From NCBI GenBank assembly GCA_027946365.1, contig JAPEUQ010000005.1, positions 1,240,001-1,304,000 of the forward strand: a DNA stretch of 64,000 nucleotides, in the 5' to 3' direction. Below, piece by piece: positions 35,401 to 50,400 of the stretch. The stretch comes from Kalmusia sp. IMI 367209 (Eukaryota > Ascomycota > Dothideomycetes > Pleosporales > Didymosphaeriaceae). The position numbers and the translations under genes were made by a program. Every line of letters starts with the position of its first letter. Position 1 is the stretch's first letter. The notes beneath the pieces are model-generated. The model was given only the letters and a program-made list of their open reading frames with translations. It searched no databases and had not been told where the DNA came from.

Positions 35401-38400
35401 GTAGTAGCTGCTCAACTTCGCAGCATCATCGGACGAGTATTGAACAGGCAAGAGGACCAAATGCCTATGAATAAGTCTTTCACCAATCTAGGGGGCGATT
35501 CCATCACTGCAATGCAAGTCGTGTCACGCTGTCGCGCTGAAGGACTTCGGCTTTTCGTAAAGGATATTCTGCACAGTGAAAGTTTGGCGCAGCTGTCGGA
35601 GCTTGTAGAAACTATGGACAATATTGCGGCCAGCTTTGGTGCGTCGATAGAAGAGCAACTCAATCGTGCTTTTGCACTCTCGCCGGTTCAGCAATTCTAC
35701 TTCGAAGCGATGGGACAGAAGCCAACACAGTTCAACCAAAGCTTTTTGCTGAAAATATCAAGACCCATCTCCTCGCAACAATTGGCTGGGGCTATGAATG
35801 CTATAGTAAACAAACACTCGATGCTCCGTGCGAGATTTCTTCGGCAAGGCGATGCATGGTATCAGCACATCACTACCAACGCTACCGCATCATTCCGACT
35901 CCTTACCAAGAATCTAGCCTCTTACGATGAAATCACAGATGCTTTTTTGGAGTGTCAAAGTGGCCTAAACATCGAAAATGGCCCACTTTTTGGTGTTGAT
36001 TCACTGGTTCTGGAAGATGGTTCGCAGTTCCTCGCTTTAGCTGCACACCACCTGGTCATTGACTTTGTGTCGTGGCGCATCATTCTGCAAGACTTGGAAG
36101 AATTTCTCACCAAAGGGTCTTTGACACTAGGTCAGCCCTTCTCATTTCAGACATGGGTCAAATTGCAAGCCGAATACGCACACGAGCATCTCGACCCACA
36201 ACTAGCGTTGCCTTTTGAGATATCTAGGTCTGACTTCGAATACTGGGGCATGGCTAAAGGCCCTAATTTGTATGGCGATGCTGCATGTCATACCTTCTTA
36301 CTCGACCGACACACTACAAGCATTATATTTGGCGAGTGCAATACTGCCTTTGCAACTGAGCCTGTGGAGATCCTCACTGCTGCTGCTATCCACTCTTTCA
36401 CGCAGGCATTCGGAGACAGAGAAGCGCCCACTGTATGGAGAGAAGCTCACGGGCGGGAACCTTGGGATGCAGATATCGATCTATCATCAACAGTAGGATG
36501 GTTCACTAACCTTGCGCCGCTCCACGTGAAGGTCTCTGCGGATAGCAACATTGTCACCACCCTTCGAGCAGTCAAAGACACATCTCGGAAGCTCCCTCGG
36601 AATGGCTGGCCATATTTCACTTCACGCTACCTGACACCGAAGGGCCGTGAAAAGTTCAAAGATCATAGTCCTATTGAGCTCCTTTTCAATTACGTCGGAA
36701 AATTTCAACAGCTCGAGAGCGGGGATTCACTGTTCAAACTGCAAGAGCCGGCAACTGAAGAGCTTGAGCCTAGCATCGGTCGGGATGTCCCAAGAATGTC
36801 ATTGCTCGAGATCTCGGTATCTCATACGAGTGAAGGCGAGCTCAAATTTCGTATCATGTACAACGATCGCATGCAGCGAATCGACGGAATTTATCGTTGG
36901 GCTGCAGCATATGATCGAACTCTTCGAGAAGCGGTGGCCCTCCTGCCAACTAAGGAACCCGAGAAGACTTTGAGCGACTTCCCGCTGCTACCTTTCAGTT
37001 ACGTTGGTCTAGGGATGCTCAAAAACGACCGGATTCAACGATTAGGTCTGTCACACCTGGACGACATCGAGGCCGTCTACCCCACAGCCCCGATGCAAGA
37101 AGCGTTGCTCGTTGGTCAAGCCCTACACAAGGGTGCTTACGAGACGAATGTGACGTTTGAAGTGACGTCGACCAATCGTCAAACACCTGTCAATGTGGGC
37201 CGCCTGCAAGCTGCATGGGAAGCAGTCATTGCTTACCATCCCATGCTTCGTACAGTCTTCTCAGACAGTGTTGCCGATGAAGGGTTGTATGACCAAGTTG
37301 TTTTGAAATCATTTACGGGTGTCACGCAACAGATCGAGTGCGAGGACGAATCCGGACCAGCCACTCTTGCTGCATTAAAGTATATGGAACCTTCGACGAC
37401 GGAGCCTCTCCATCGATTAGTCATATGCACTACTCCGAGTGGGAAGGTATTCTGTCGTATGGATTTCCATCACGCGACTATCGATGCGTCATCTCTTCGT
37501 ACCCTTTTAGATGATACGCGCCTAGCGTACGACGGTGGTCTACACCTTGGGAGCCAGCCACAGTTCAGCGAGTACATCAAATACCTCCAGACGAAGTCTC
37601 TTGCCGACGCCTTAGATTACTGGGAGGACCGGTTGTCCTCTGCTAGTCCCTGTCATTTCCCTGTGGTCTCTGCTGCCGACGATTCTTCCAAGGAAATGCG
37701 TGAGATCGAAGTAGATCTCCTCTTCATTCGCCCGCTTCTTCGCAACTTCATCTCTAGGACTGGTGTTACACTGCCTAACCTTGTTCAAACCGCTTGGGCT
37801 TTGGTTCTACAAACTTACTCCGGACTCGATCACGTCTCCTTCGGTTATTTGGTCTCCGGTCGGAACGTTGACGTTAAAGATGTTGACCGCATTGTAGGTC
37901 CTCTGATTAATATGCTGGTTTGTAACATCGACATCACTAGCTCTACCAATGTTGTCGACCTGCTCCATTCAGTCCGAGACCAGTACGCCGAATCGCTAGA
38001 CCATCAACACGTGTCACTTGGTCGCGTCCAGCATACAATTGGACTGTCTGCTGCGACACCACTCTTTAACACTGCTATGTCATCTCTACATACATCGTCA
38101 ACGATATCGAAGTTCCAATCTCGCAACGCCCAGGCCAAACAGAGAGAGCTGTTTTTTGACGTCATGCATTTCCATGATCCAACTGAGTATGATATTACTT
38201 TCACATTGAAAGCCGATGATGACCATCCGATGATAACATTGGTGTATTGGACGCCCAAGGTCAGCGACTGGTTGGCAGAGAACGCTCTTAACTCCTTGGC
38301 TACGGTCATTCGTTCTTTAGTCGAAGTCGCATCGTTCGATGGCCCGCTTTCGGAATTGGAATACTTCAGCAAGCGCGACCAAGAACTTGTGCAAATGTGG

Positions 38401-41400
38401 AATAAGACTCCCGTCCCAGAAGAGAACGTTTGTATACACCACGTGATTGAGCAGCGAGTCAAGAATACCCCGGGTGCTGAAGCCATCTCAAACGCCAATC
38501 GTCCAATGACGTATAAAGAGCTTGATGCTTTTGCGGCCAAGCTAGCGTCTGAGCTTCAGCGAAGAGGTGTTGGTCCTGATGTGATCGTGCCGATCTGCTT
38601 CGAAAAAAGTCCATGGGCTGTAGTCGCGATTCTAGCTTGTCTCAAGGCAGGTGGCGCATATGTACCGCTGGACCCATCACATCCCGAGTTCCGGTTGCGC
38701 CAGATCGTTGAATCTCCCGGTATCTACGGAAAGCTTATTCTCACCTCTGAGAGTCAGGCCAGCCTCTTTAGTGGACTCGAATGTGATACCGTTTTCGTGA
38801 ACGAGAAGACTTGTCAAGAATTCACTGACATACCCTTGGCCGAGAGCAATGTCACTCCTCATAACCTTGCCTACGTCATTTTTACTTCGGGTACTACTGG
38901 CAAACCTAAGGGTACATTGATCGAACATTCAGCATTCGCAACAAACGCGAGGGACCACAGCAAGTTACTAGGAATCAACAGCTCAAGCCGCGTGCTTCAA
39001 TTCGCGAACTATGTCTTCGACGCCAGCGTTCTCGACATCCTGACAACTCTGATGCAGGGTGGCTGTATCTGCATCCCCACCGATGACGAACGCGGTTCTA
39101 TGGAGATTGTAGGTGCGATAAATCGCATGAACGTCAATTGGGCTCTTCTCACTCCAAGTTTTGTCACAATCATCGAGCCATCATCTGTACCTGGACTGAA
39201 AACCCTGGTGCTCGGTGGTGAAGCAATGTCTAAGAAGCATATCGAGATCTGGTCACCTCACGTTAAGCTGATCAATGCCTACGGACCGAGTGAGAGCGCA
39301 GTCATTGCTTCGATCAATGTCAATGTCCAGGATGCAAGCAACATCGGCCATGCCGTAGGCGCATTGGCTTGGGTGGCAGATCGCAATAGTTCTGATAGGC
39401 TTGTACCGGTTGGCGCTGTTGGAGAGCTACTTCTTGAGGGCCCGACTCTTGCAAGAGGATATTTGAATGAGCCTGCAAAGAGCCGCGCTGCTTTTGTTGA
39501 GTCGCCAAATTGGGCGCCAGGACGTCGCTTCTACAAGACTGGAGATCTTGTACGTCTTCGCGAGGACGGATCATTGACGTACTTGAACAGGAAGGACACC
39601 CAAGTGAAAGTACGTGGTCAACGACTCGAGATCGGCGAGATTGAATACCATCTCCACGCCAGTACGCTGGTCCGCGATGCAGTCGTCGTCATGCCATCCG
39701 TGGGTCCGCGCCAGAAGACATTGATTGCAGTTGTGACCCTTACTGCGCTCCGCTCTCGAACCCGCCACGGAAAGCCCCTTCAAGTAGTGGACCAGTCACT
39801 CCAGGCTAGTCATGTGCGAGAGCTTACCGACCTACTTGGCCAGACGTTGCCCTCATACATGGTCCCAGCATTATGGATTGTAGTGGAAGCTATGCCGATA
39901 AACACCTCAGGAAAACTCGATCGAACTCGAGTTGTCAAGTGGGTCGAACGTTTGGGTTCTGACTTCTACCACCGCATTGCTGCTGACGAAAATCTAACGA
40001 GCGACGCTGGCCAACAGCCTACTACTGATCTGGAATCTCAAGTCCGGAATATCGTGAGCGCCGTGCTCAACATTCCTAGCAAGCAAGTATCATTGAAACA
40101 GTCGTTTATCGGTCTTGGCGGTGATTCGATCACAGCGATGCAGATGGTCAGTCGCTGTCGTGCCCAAGGCATCGCGCTCAAAATGGCCGATATTCTACGC
40201 AGTAAATCCATTTCGAAGATGGCTCAAGCGGCAAAATCCATTGGAACTACTCAAAAGAAACACCTGGAGGTTTCTGAAATAGCCTTTGGCCTTTCGCCAA
40301 TCCAGCAAATGTTTGCGGAGATGGGCGGCATACCAGATCTACGGTTTAACCAGAGCTTCTATTTACGCCTCAGCCGGGACATCGGGATTCAGAGCCTATC
40401 CAAAGCGATTGATACTATTGCAGCACGCCATTCGATGCTTCGTGCACAATACACTTGTGATGAGAGCGACACATGGCGGCAGACCGTGAAGAAGAATTCT
40501 CGAAGAAATTACCACATTCAGTCCCACGACCTGCAAAACCAGAGCCTCTCAGTTCCTATTATGGAATCTTCGCAACGTCGTCTCAATCCCGCGACCGGAC
40601 CGCTGTTCTCTGTCGATCTATTCAACATCACTGGAGAGGGCCAGTTCCTTTACCTAGTCGCCCATCATTTGGTAATAGATCTTGTTTCCTGGCGAATCAT
40701 TCTCCAAGATCTTGAACAGCTGCTGCAATCTGGCAAGCTTGATGACTGCGATTCTTTGCCCTTCCAGTCTTGGGTAGCGCTGCAATCCGAATATGGTACT
40801 TCCCTGAATGTAGAGACGGTGCTTCCGTTCCAGGTGCCACGCTCAGATGTCGCATACTGGAATATGCAAGGCAAATCCAACATCTACGCTGATGTTGAAC
40901 GACACGAGTTCTCGCTCGACAAAGATGTGAGCACAAAGTTGCTGGAACAATGCCACATTGCTCTTGGAACGGAACCAGTTGAACTGCTCATCGCTGCTCT
41001 GTTCCATTCCTTTGCTATTGTATTCCCAGATCGAGCAACACCTACGATATTCAGCGAAGGGCACGGAAGGGAATCGTGGGATTCGTCTGTCGATGTATCC
41101 AACACCGTTGGCTGGTTCACGACAATGACACCCATACATGTTCCAGTCTCTGGGGATAGTGTAGTCGATGTCATACGTCGAACGAAAGACGTACGCCGCA
41201 GTGTACCTCGCAACGGTTTTGACTACTTTACTTTGCGGTACCTGACGGCTCAAGGCCGAGAGAAATTTGGAGATTCAGGTTCTACAGAGGTGTTATTCAA
41301 TTACCTTGGCCAGTATCAGCAACTTGAGCGTAGCGACAGTCTGCTGCACCAGCAAGCCCTTCCTGAAGGAGCTACACAGTCCGATTTTGACGAGAAACTG

Positions 41401-44400
41401 ACCCGTTTTGCTCTATTCGAGATTAGTGCTACTGTTTCACGCGGTGTCATGTCGGTGCAGTTTTTGTACAACAAGCACATGGCTCGCAAAGTTGATGTCC
41501 TTCGATGGATTGATACTTGTGCGCAGTCGCTGAATGAGATCACTGATATGTTACCTACGATGGAGACCGAGAAGACACTGATCGATTTCCCACTCATTCC
41601 GCTTAGCTATGAGGCGCTCCACGGTATCCGAGATCAGCACCTCCCACAGCTGGGTCTCAGCAGCTTGGATGACATAGAAGATATTTATCCTCTTGCGCCG
41701 ATGCAGAATGGTTTGATTCTTTCACAAACCCGCAACTCAGATACTTACAAGACCTCTTTCACGTTTCTAGTCACCCCTAACCGGTCAAACCCCCTCAACG
41801 GCCAGAGGCTGCTGGAAGCCTGGCAGAGTGTTGTGGACTCGCATTCCATGCTGCGCACGGTCTTCACAGAGCGTATACTGAACAATGGCGTGTTCTATCA
41901 ACTTGTTCTAGCGAAGAGTAAAGCCAATTCTTTACTTCTGGATAGCGACACTGATAGCGATGCTCTCAATCAACTGGCAAATTACCCTCCCTTGGAATTT
42001 AACAATGTCGCTCCACCACATCGCCTTATAGTGTGCCCGTCTAAGTCGGGTAAGGTTTATCTCAAGCTCGACGCCAGCCACGCTCTTTTGGATGCCGCAT
42101 CAGTATCTGTATTGCTGCGAGATATATCGCAAGCCTACGAGGCAGGACAAACGCTCAATCATGGGCCGCTTTATAGCGACTACATTAAGTACCTCAACTC
42201 AAAGTCTATGGATGGGTCGATTGCGTACTGGAAGAATTACCTGCAGTCCGTTGTTCCATGCTATCTTCCAATGCTCAACGATGAAGTCGATCCTACGGCG
42301 ACCCCGCAGCTACGTAGTATCAAGCTCTCTCTAGGCAATATGTCCAGTCTAATGCGCAAGTTTTGCACGACTTGCGCTGTGACAATGCCGACGGTGTTCC
42401 ATCTAGCATGGAGCGCAACCCTACGATTGTATACGGGCGCAGAAGATGTGACGTACGGCTACCTAGTGTCTGGGCGAGACGTCCCTGTCAAGGATATTCA
42501 AGAAAGCATTGGTCCGTTCATCAACATGATGGTTTCCCGGACGCGCCTGTCCTCAGAGTCCACAATAAGCGAGCTGGCGCAGAAGAAACAGTCTGAGTAT
42601 GCTGCTGGTATTGAGCACCAGGCCTGCTCTCTAGCTCAAGTACAGCATGCTCTAGGTCTGTCTGATCAGCCGCTCTTCAACACGATGATATCGATCCAAA
42701 ATCTCGCGAACAAGAAGACCTCGGAGTCGCTCGCCCTCGGATTTGAAAGCATTGACTCGCATGACCCTACCGAATACGATATCTCACTTGGTATCTACAC
42801 GGACGACACGAATGCCGAAGCACATTTTGGATATTGGTCTGATAGAATGTCTACTTGGCATGCCGAAAATGTTACGAAGACTTTTGAGAAAGTTCTGGAG
42901 GAGCTACTTTCAAATCCCGATAGCAGTGTTCATTCTTTACGCCAGTTAAGTGATTGCGACGTCAATCAAATGAGACAATGGACGCCTCAAAGCCGAGCGG
43001 GTTCGAGTGCACTCGTGCATGATCTCTTCGCCGAGCAAGTCGCACGATCTCCTCACGCATTAGCAGTCGAAGGATTTGATGGAAAGTTCACCTATAGCCA
43101 GCTCGACGATATCTCCACTTGTTTCAGCCAGTACTTGATCAATTCTGGTGTGCGACCTGAGACTGTTGTTCCCTTCTGTTTCCATAAGTCGGCGTGGGCT
43201 ATCGTCACTATGCTAGCGATCTTGAAAGCTGGCGCGACTTGTTTGCCGCTCTCTCCTGATCATCCACTAGACCGTGTACGAGCCATAATAGAGGACTCGA
43301 AATCGGTTATTATCGTGTGCGCGCCGGATCAAGCAGAAAGGCTCACGCCACTCCGTCTCAAGCTCATCCCTCTGTCCGCGTCCGCTACTCTTGATCTTCC
43401 AGAGCCTAGAAATATTATCAGAGTCGACCCAGAGAGCAACGCGTTCCTCCTATACACCTCGGGTAGTACGGGTGTACCAAAGGGTGTCATGATGCCGCAT
43501 CGCGCTATTAGCACCAATGTACCTGAGATCGCAGAGACGTGGGGATGGAACAGCAGTTCTCGCATCCTTCAATTTGTTGCCTATACGTTCGATCCTTCGC
43601 TTGGAGATATCTTCGGCGCACTGTTTGTCGGTGCTTGCCTCTGCATCGTCTCAGACGAAGATCGCATGAAGGATATCACACCCGTCATCAATAACATGAA
43701 CATCAGCCACATCGTCTTGACCCCTTCTCTCGCCAGAACACTGCAACCAGACAAGTTGAGCGGCTTGAAATCCCTGGTCTGTGGTGGTGAGGCGATCACC
43801 GAGCGCGATATCGAAATGTGGAAGGGCCGTGCAGAGCTCATTAATGCCTATGGGCCAACGGAAGCCACCATCGCGGTCACAAGTCTCCACTACCGTGAAC
43901 GTAAGCAAGTTGACCCTCGCAACATTGGGAGACCATTTCTCAGTTCATTGTGGGTGGCTGATCCTGACAATATTGAATATCCGGTGCCAATCGGAGCGGT
44001 CGGTGAGCTTCTAATTGGCGGCCCGACCCTGGCAAATGGATATCTGAATGATGAAGAGAAGACCCGTCGGGCATTTGTTGATGCGCCGAAATGGACACAA
44101 CTTGATGCGCGGGCACAAGAGTCAAAGGTTTATTGCACGGGAGACCTGGTCAGATGGGCGTTCGATGGGACAATACATTTTGTCGGCCGCAAAGATCAAC
44201 AACTCAAAATCAGAGGTCAGCGTGTGGAGGCAGGCGAGATTGAACACGCTATGAAGTCCAATCTTCCTGACCTAAAGGATCTTGCCGTTGCATTGACTAC
44301 TCCAAGAAATCGGTCAATGGATCCCATCTTGACCGCTTTCCTCAGCTGGGATGTAGAGTATGAACCACACAACGACAGCCTCCTAGCATACCCCACAGAG

Positions 44401-47400
44401 TCCTTGACACGTGAGTTGATGGAGCTTGATCTTAAGCTCGCCGATGTTCTACCATCGTACATGATACCCACTATGTACATTCCTCTTCGTTACATGCCGC
44501 TCACCGTGTCTGGCAAGACTGATATGTCGCGCCTTCAAGCTTCGGTCGCTAAGATGAGTGAAGAGGACCTAGCTCACTTTTCACTTTCAGGTGGGCCTAA
44601 ACGACAACCTTCGACACGCATGGAGAAAAAGCTTCAGAAAGTCTGGTCAGAAATCCTGGGCGTAGCACCCGGGCATATCGGCCAAGACGATGGCTTCTTC
44701 CGGCTAGGAGGGGATTCACTCAGCGCTATTCGTCTTGCATCACGAGCTAGCCAGGAAGATATTCATCTCACGATTGCCCTTATCTTCCAAAACCCTAAGC
44801 TCAGTGAGATGGCAGCTGCGGCAGACGACGTCTCCTCGAAGTTCATATATGACCAACTTCGAGCTCAGTTCGGGATAGTAAAGAACTTAATTCAGGATTT
44901 CTATCCTTGCACGCCTCTGCAGGAATCGCTCATGATCCTCTCTATGAAGCAGCCTGGTGCGTACCGTCAGCGACATGCATGGACTCTGCCGGCGTCGATC
45001 GACACCAACCTCCTCAAGACCGCTTTCCAGACGGTTGCTCAGAGGGAGCCAATCTTGCGTACCAGGATTGTGAGTCTCGAATCCGCCGGCTCCTTACAAG
45101 TCGTGATCAAGGAAGATATAGAGATCACAGAGGTGGCATCTGAAGTGGAGTTCTGGCAAGCCGAGCAAAGTATGTCGATGACATACGGACAACCGTTACT
45201 TAAATGCTCTATTCTTCACCGTAGAGGAGAAGCACCCAAGCTACTCTTGGCCATGCATCACGTACTATATGATGAGTGGTCTATCAACCTGCTTCTGAAC
45301 GATATTGAGAACGTATACAACGCTCTACAGCAGAACGAGACTATACCTTCGAAAACGTCGTCTAGCTTGGCTGATTTTGTTGATTTCATTACGCAAACCG
45401 ACGGCGAAAAGGCTCAGGAGTTCTGGCAGGTTCAACTATCCGGTGCACTGCCGGTTGACTTCCCCAGGCTGCCGAGAGCTGCGTACCAGCCGGGGAAGAG
45501 CGAAATAATACGCCACTACGTCCATCTCCCCACAAGGGAAGTTTCTTCGACTGATCTGTCGATTCAACTCAAAGCCGCTTGGGCCATTCTTGTGGCTACA
45601 TACTCAGGTTCAGATGATATAACATTCGGTCTCACTGTGCTGGGTCGAGACGTGCCACTCAAGGATATTGATGCGATTGTTGGCCCGACACTGGCTACCG
45701 TGCCTCTCCGTACACACATAGACTGGAGCACACCGATCACGCAATTCATCAACAGTGTTCGAAGTCAATCCGAGGACATGAAAGCTTTTGAGCAACTTGG
45801 CTTACAGCGCATAGCTCAGAGCGCTCCAGAAGCAGATACCGCGTGCAACTTTCAACATTTGTTTGTTATCCATGATCGACAACCAATGACCGCATCCAAG
45901 GCGTTCTGGGAGGAGGAACATTGTACCGGCGCGGCAATCGAATCAGCACCATACCCCCTTACGCTTGAGTGTTACTTAAGTGACTCGGGCTTGGAGTTGG
46001 TTGCGCATTACGACGAGGCGGTACTCGATGCTCGGCAGTTGCGGTTCATTCTCGCGAATTTCGAACAGATCTTGGGTCAACTCGGAGAAACTTACAACGA
46101 CCGTCCACTTGTATCCCTCAACTTGCTTGGCCAACAAGATCAACAAGCCATCATGGAGCTGAATCGCGTGATACCGGACGGCATTGAGAAGCGTATTGAC
46201 GAGCTTTTCGATATCCAGCGAGTGAAGCGACCAGACGCGGAAGCAGTACACTCCTGGGACGCTCGTTTCACCTATCAACAACTCTATGACCATGCGATTC
46301 GCCTCGGACATCACCTCCAAGGACTGGGAGTTGGTCCCGAAGTCCTTGTACCACTTTGTTTTGACAAGTCTGCTTGGACGATCGTCGCCATGCTCGGTGT
46401 TCTGTATGCCGGAGGTGGATTTGTACCGATGGATGCAACTCACCCTGTTCAACGCCTAGAACAAATTATTAAAGACACAAATGCGCCCTTGGTCCTCACG
46501 TCTCAATCTCGCGAAGATCTTTGTCGCACGATCGCGCCTCAGGTGGTCGTGATCTCGCCCGAATCGATTGCAGCTTTGCCCAAAAAAAACTCACCACCGG
46601 TCAACAAGGCCACATCAAGGAGCACCGCTTATGTCTTGTTTACCTCAGGCAGTACGGGTAAGCCAAAGGGTGTGGTGACGGAACACCGTGGCATTTGCAC
46701 CGCAGCTATGGAGCAAGGAAAACGTATCAATCTAGACTCCAATTCGCGCGTTCTGCAATACGCTTCTTATGCCTTTGAAGTCACGATTCTGGAAACCTTC
46801 CACACTTTGTTCCACGGCGGGTGCATTTGTCCGCTATCCCAAGATCAGCGTATGAACGATATCGTCGGGGCGATCAACCAACTTAATGCAAATTGGGCAT
46901 TCTTCACGCCGTCTTTGGTTCGCACATTCCAACCAGAGCAAGTGCCATGCTTGAAGACTGTTGTGCTTGGTGGCGAGGCTCTCGGTGCCGACAACATTGA
47001 GGTGTGGGCCAAGAAGACGCGACTGGTCAATGGCTACGGACCTACAGAGACTTGTGTGTTCTCGTCTATTCTCGACCATATCACTGAGTCAGATAGACCT
47101 GACAACATCGGGCGAGCTGTTGGTGGCGCGTGCTGGGTCACAGATGCAGACGATCACAATGTGCTTGTTCCTATCGGGGCCGTTGGCGAGCTACTTGTGG
47201 AAGGCCCAACTGTCGCTCGAGGATATCTTAACGACAAGGTCAAAACCGAAAGGGCGTTCATTGAGAGGCCAATATGGCTCGATGAGACTATAGTCGGACG
47301 CCCCGTCGAGAGACTTTACAAAACTGGCGATCTTGTGACAATGACACCAGATGGGACCCTATTCATTATTGGACGGAAGGATACTCAGGTAAAATCAATT

Positions 47401-50400
47401 ACGAACTCACGTTGTTAGAACAGCTTTGCTAACGTACCTGCAGGTCAAAATTCGCGGACAGCGCGTAGAACTAGGTGAGATCGAACATCATCTCAAGCTC
47501 AGTCTTCCTCAACTTGCACACGTTGCCGTCGATCAAGTCAATCTCCCACATCGAGATAACGCGAAGGTGCTTGCTGCGTTCTTGTGTAGCGATGGTAAAG
47601 AGAAGGAGAGTGACCCCGAAACTCGTCGCATACCCATAGAGCTGTATTCGGAGTTGACAGCGCTCACAAGTACCATGGCCAACACACTTCCTGCATACAT
47701 GATCCCAACTATGTTCATATCGCTCGACTCCATGCCGCTATCGAGTTCGGGCAAGACAGACCGCCGGCGTCTACAAGCCGTTGCTCGTTCACTTGCCGCT
47801 GAAGAAATTACGCACTTCTCTCTTGCTGATGTGAAGAAGAGGGCACCTACTACGGCGATAGAGAAGAACATGCAAAGCATGTGGGCAACGGTATTAAGCA
47901 TTCCCGTTGAATCGATCGGTTTGGACGATAGTTTTGTCCGTCTCGGTGGAGACTCACTTGCTGCTATGCGTTTGGCGGTCCTTGCACGCAAAGCTGGCAT
48001 CTCGATCATGGTCGACCATATTTTCAGGAATCCAACTCTAAGCGCAATGTCATCGGTAACCACAACGCTGAAAGAAGAGGTCACGAAAGAACTCGCACCC
48101 TTCTCGTTGCTTCGTGCTGCCGAACCTTTAGAAGCGATCCTGGAGAAACTTGAGACTAGTTATGGCATCTCGAAGGAATCGGTGCAGGATATCTATCCTT
48201 GCAGCTCTCTACAGGAAGGTTTGATGATGTTATCCGTACGCCAGCCAGGAACCTACAGCTTCCAGTGGGTCTCGGCACTACCGTCTACTATAGACCGCGA
48301 GCGATTTCAAAAAGCATGGCAGATTTGCGTCAAGCGCAATACGATCTTGCGCACTAGGCTCATTTACACTGAGCTCTCAGGCTCCCTTCAGGTTGTTCTG
48401 GATAACGAATCGCAGTGGACGACTACTGGCTCGCTGAATGACTTCTTGAAAGCTGACAAAGCAAATGCAATGGATTACGGAAAGCCATTAACACGCTGGG
48501 CCATAGTCGACGACGAAAACGGAAAAGCACACTTCGTGTGGTCGGCACACCATAGTATCTACGATGGGTGGGCACTTCCTATCGTGCTCCAAGAAGTGAC
48601 ACGCATCTATCATGCACTCAAATCACAGTCGCTCAACAAAGGTTTGTGAATAATCTTCCAGTACTGTACATCCTAAGGTAACTTAGCTAACGCTCCATCC
48701 CCAGAACTTCCAGAAACCGCGCCGTATGCACGCTTCATTGAATATCTCGAAACCCGCGATAAAGGTGCAGAAGCGGCATATTGGCATTCACAATTTCCCA
48801 AAGGCAAAGTCTTGTCAAACTTCCCGCCCGTTCAGTCTTCAGCAATCCAGCCGTTAGCCAACGTCACTGTTACAAAAGACGTAGAGTTCACACAGGCAAG
48901 CTCATCAGGCTTCACGACTTCAACCTTGATTAGAGCTGCGTGGGCCATGGTGCTATCACGCTATGCAGAAGCAAACGACGCCTTGTTCGGAGCCTTGTTG
49001 GCTGGGCGAAACGTGCCAATCAAAGATATTGCGACAATGACAGGCCCTACCATCACGACTGTACCAATCCATATTCAGATCTCACCTAATCAATCAGTGC
49101 ATTCCTTCCTCGATAGTGTGCAGCAACAAGCGATCGAAATGATGCCTTTCGAGCACACTGGATTGCAAAATATTAGACAGCTTACCCGTGAGACGCGCGA
49201 TGCCTGCAACTTCCAGAATCTACTCGTCATTCAGCCCAAGCAGGGAAGTAATGAGGCAGAAGAGTTGTGGCGCACCGGTGACACGATCGACTTTGCTTTC
49301 GATGAGTTCCTCACCTATCCCCTGGTATTCCAGGTCGTTCTGGGCGACAACACTCTCGGCTTAACAGTCAAGCTTGATGACCGTCTTCTAAGCGCCGAAC
49401 GAGGCCATAGGATGCTTGAGCATTTCTCGCATGTCATCATGCAGCTATCAAGAGCGGATAGCCGGAAAATCGCAGATTTGGACGTCACATGCCCCATAGA
49501 CATCAACGAAACACAAGGCTGGAACGACGTTGCAGCTATAACCGAACCTATCCAGACTACCGTACACGATCTGATTACTTGGCAGGCAAGGCTTTCACCA
49601 AACGCTTCCGCTGTCTGCTCCTGGGACGATAACTTCACGTACGCAGAACTCGACACACTCTCAACCCGTGTAGCGAATCATCTCAGGTGCCTTGGAGTCG
49701 GGCTCGAAACGTACGTACTACTTTGTTTTGACAAATCAGCATGGGCGGTTGTAGCCATGTTAGGTGTGCTCAAAGCAGGAGCCGCCTACGTGGCTGTTGA
49801 TCCCATGCACCCGCCAGACCGTAAAGCTTTCATAGCCCGCGATGTCTCAGCAACAGTGGCCGTGACTGGACTGCAGCACCAATCCATGTTCACCTCTCTG
49901 GTCGATCACGTGGTTGGAATCGATGGTGCTGCCGTTGGAGAATTCGCTCTTGACAACAGTGCTCTACCATCTGTACCCTCGTCAAACCCAGCATTCGTGG
50001 TGTTCACGTCTGGCAGTACTGGAACACCTAAGGGCATAGTCATGGAGCATGGTGCATTCGCGACTGGCGCCCGCTCACATGCACCAGCCCTCCATATCGA
50101 CCAGAACGCAAGGGTACTGCAATTTGCAGCGTACACTTATGACGTAAGCATGGGCGAGATCTTCTCTACTTTGATGCATGGAGGATGTGTGTGCATCCCG
50201 AGCGAGGAGGAACGACTCAGTAACTTAGCGGGAGCAATCAATGCTTTGAATTCTACCTGGCTCTTTTTAACTCCAACAGTTGCATCCCTCCTGAACCCGG
50301 CGGCAGTTCCCACGCTCCAGTACTTGGTCCTTGGTGGGGAACATGCTACAACGGCGAACATCAAGTCTTGGGCCGACAAGGTATACCTCATTAACAGCTA

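Noticed and set aside
47389..48704. NRPS split into three separate genes
   Set aside because: Both breaks are ordinary short introns (GTAAAA...GCAG and GTTTGT...CCAG) that fall inside conserved A and C domains and keep frame.
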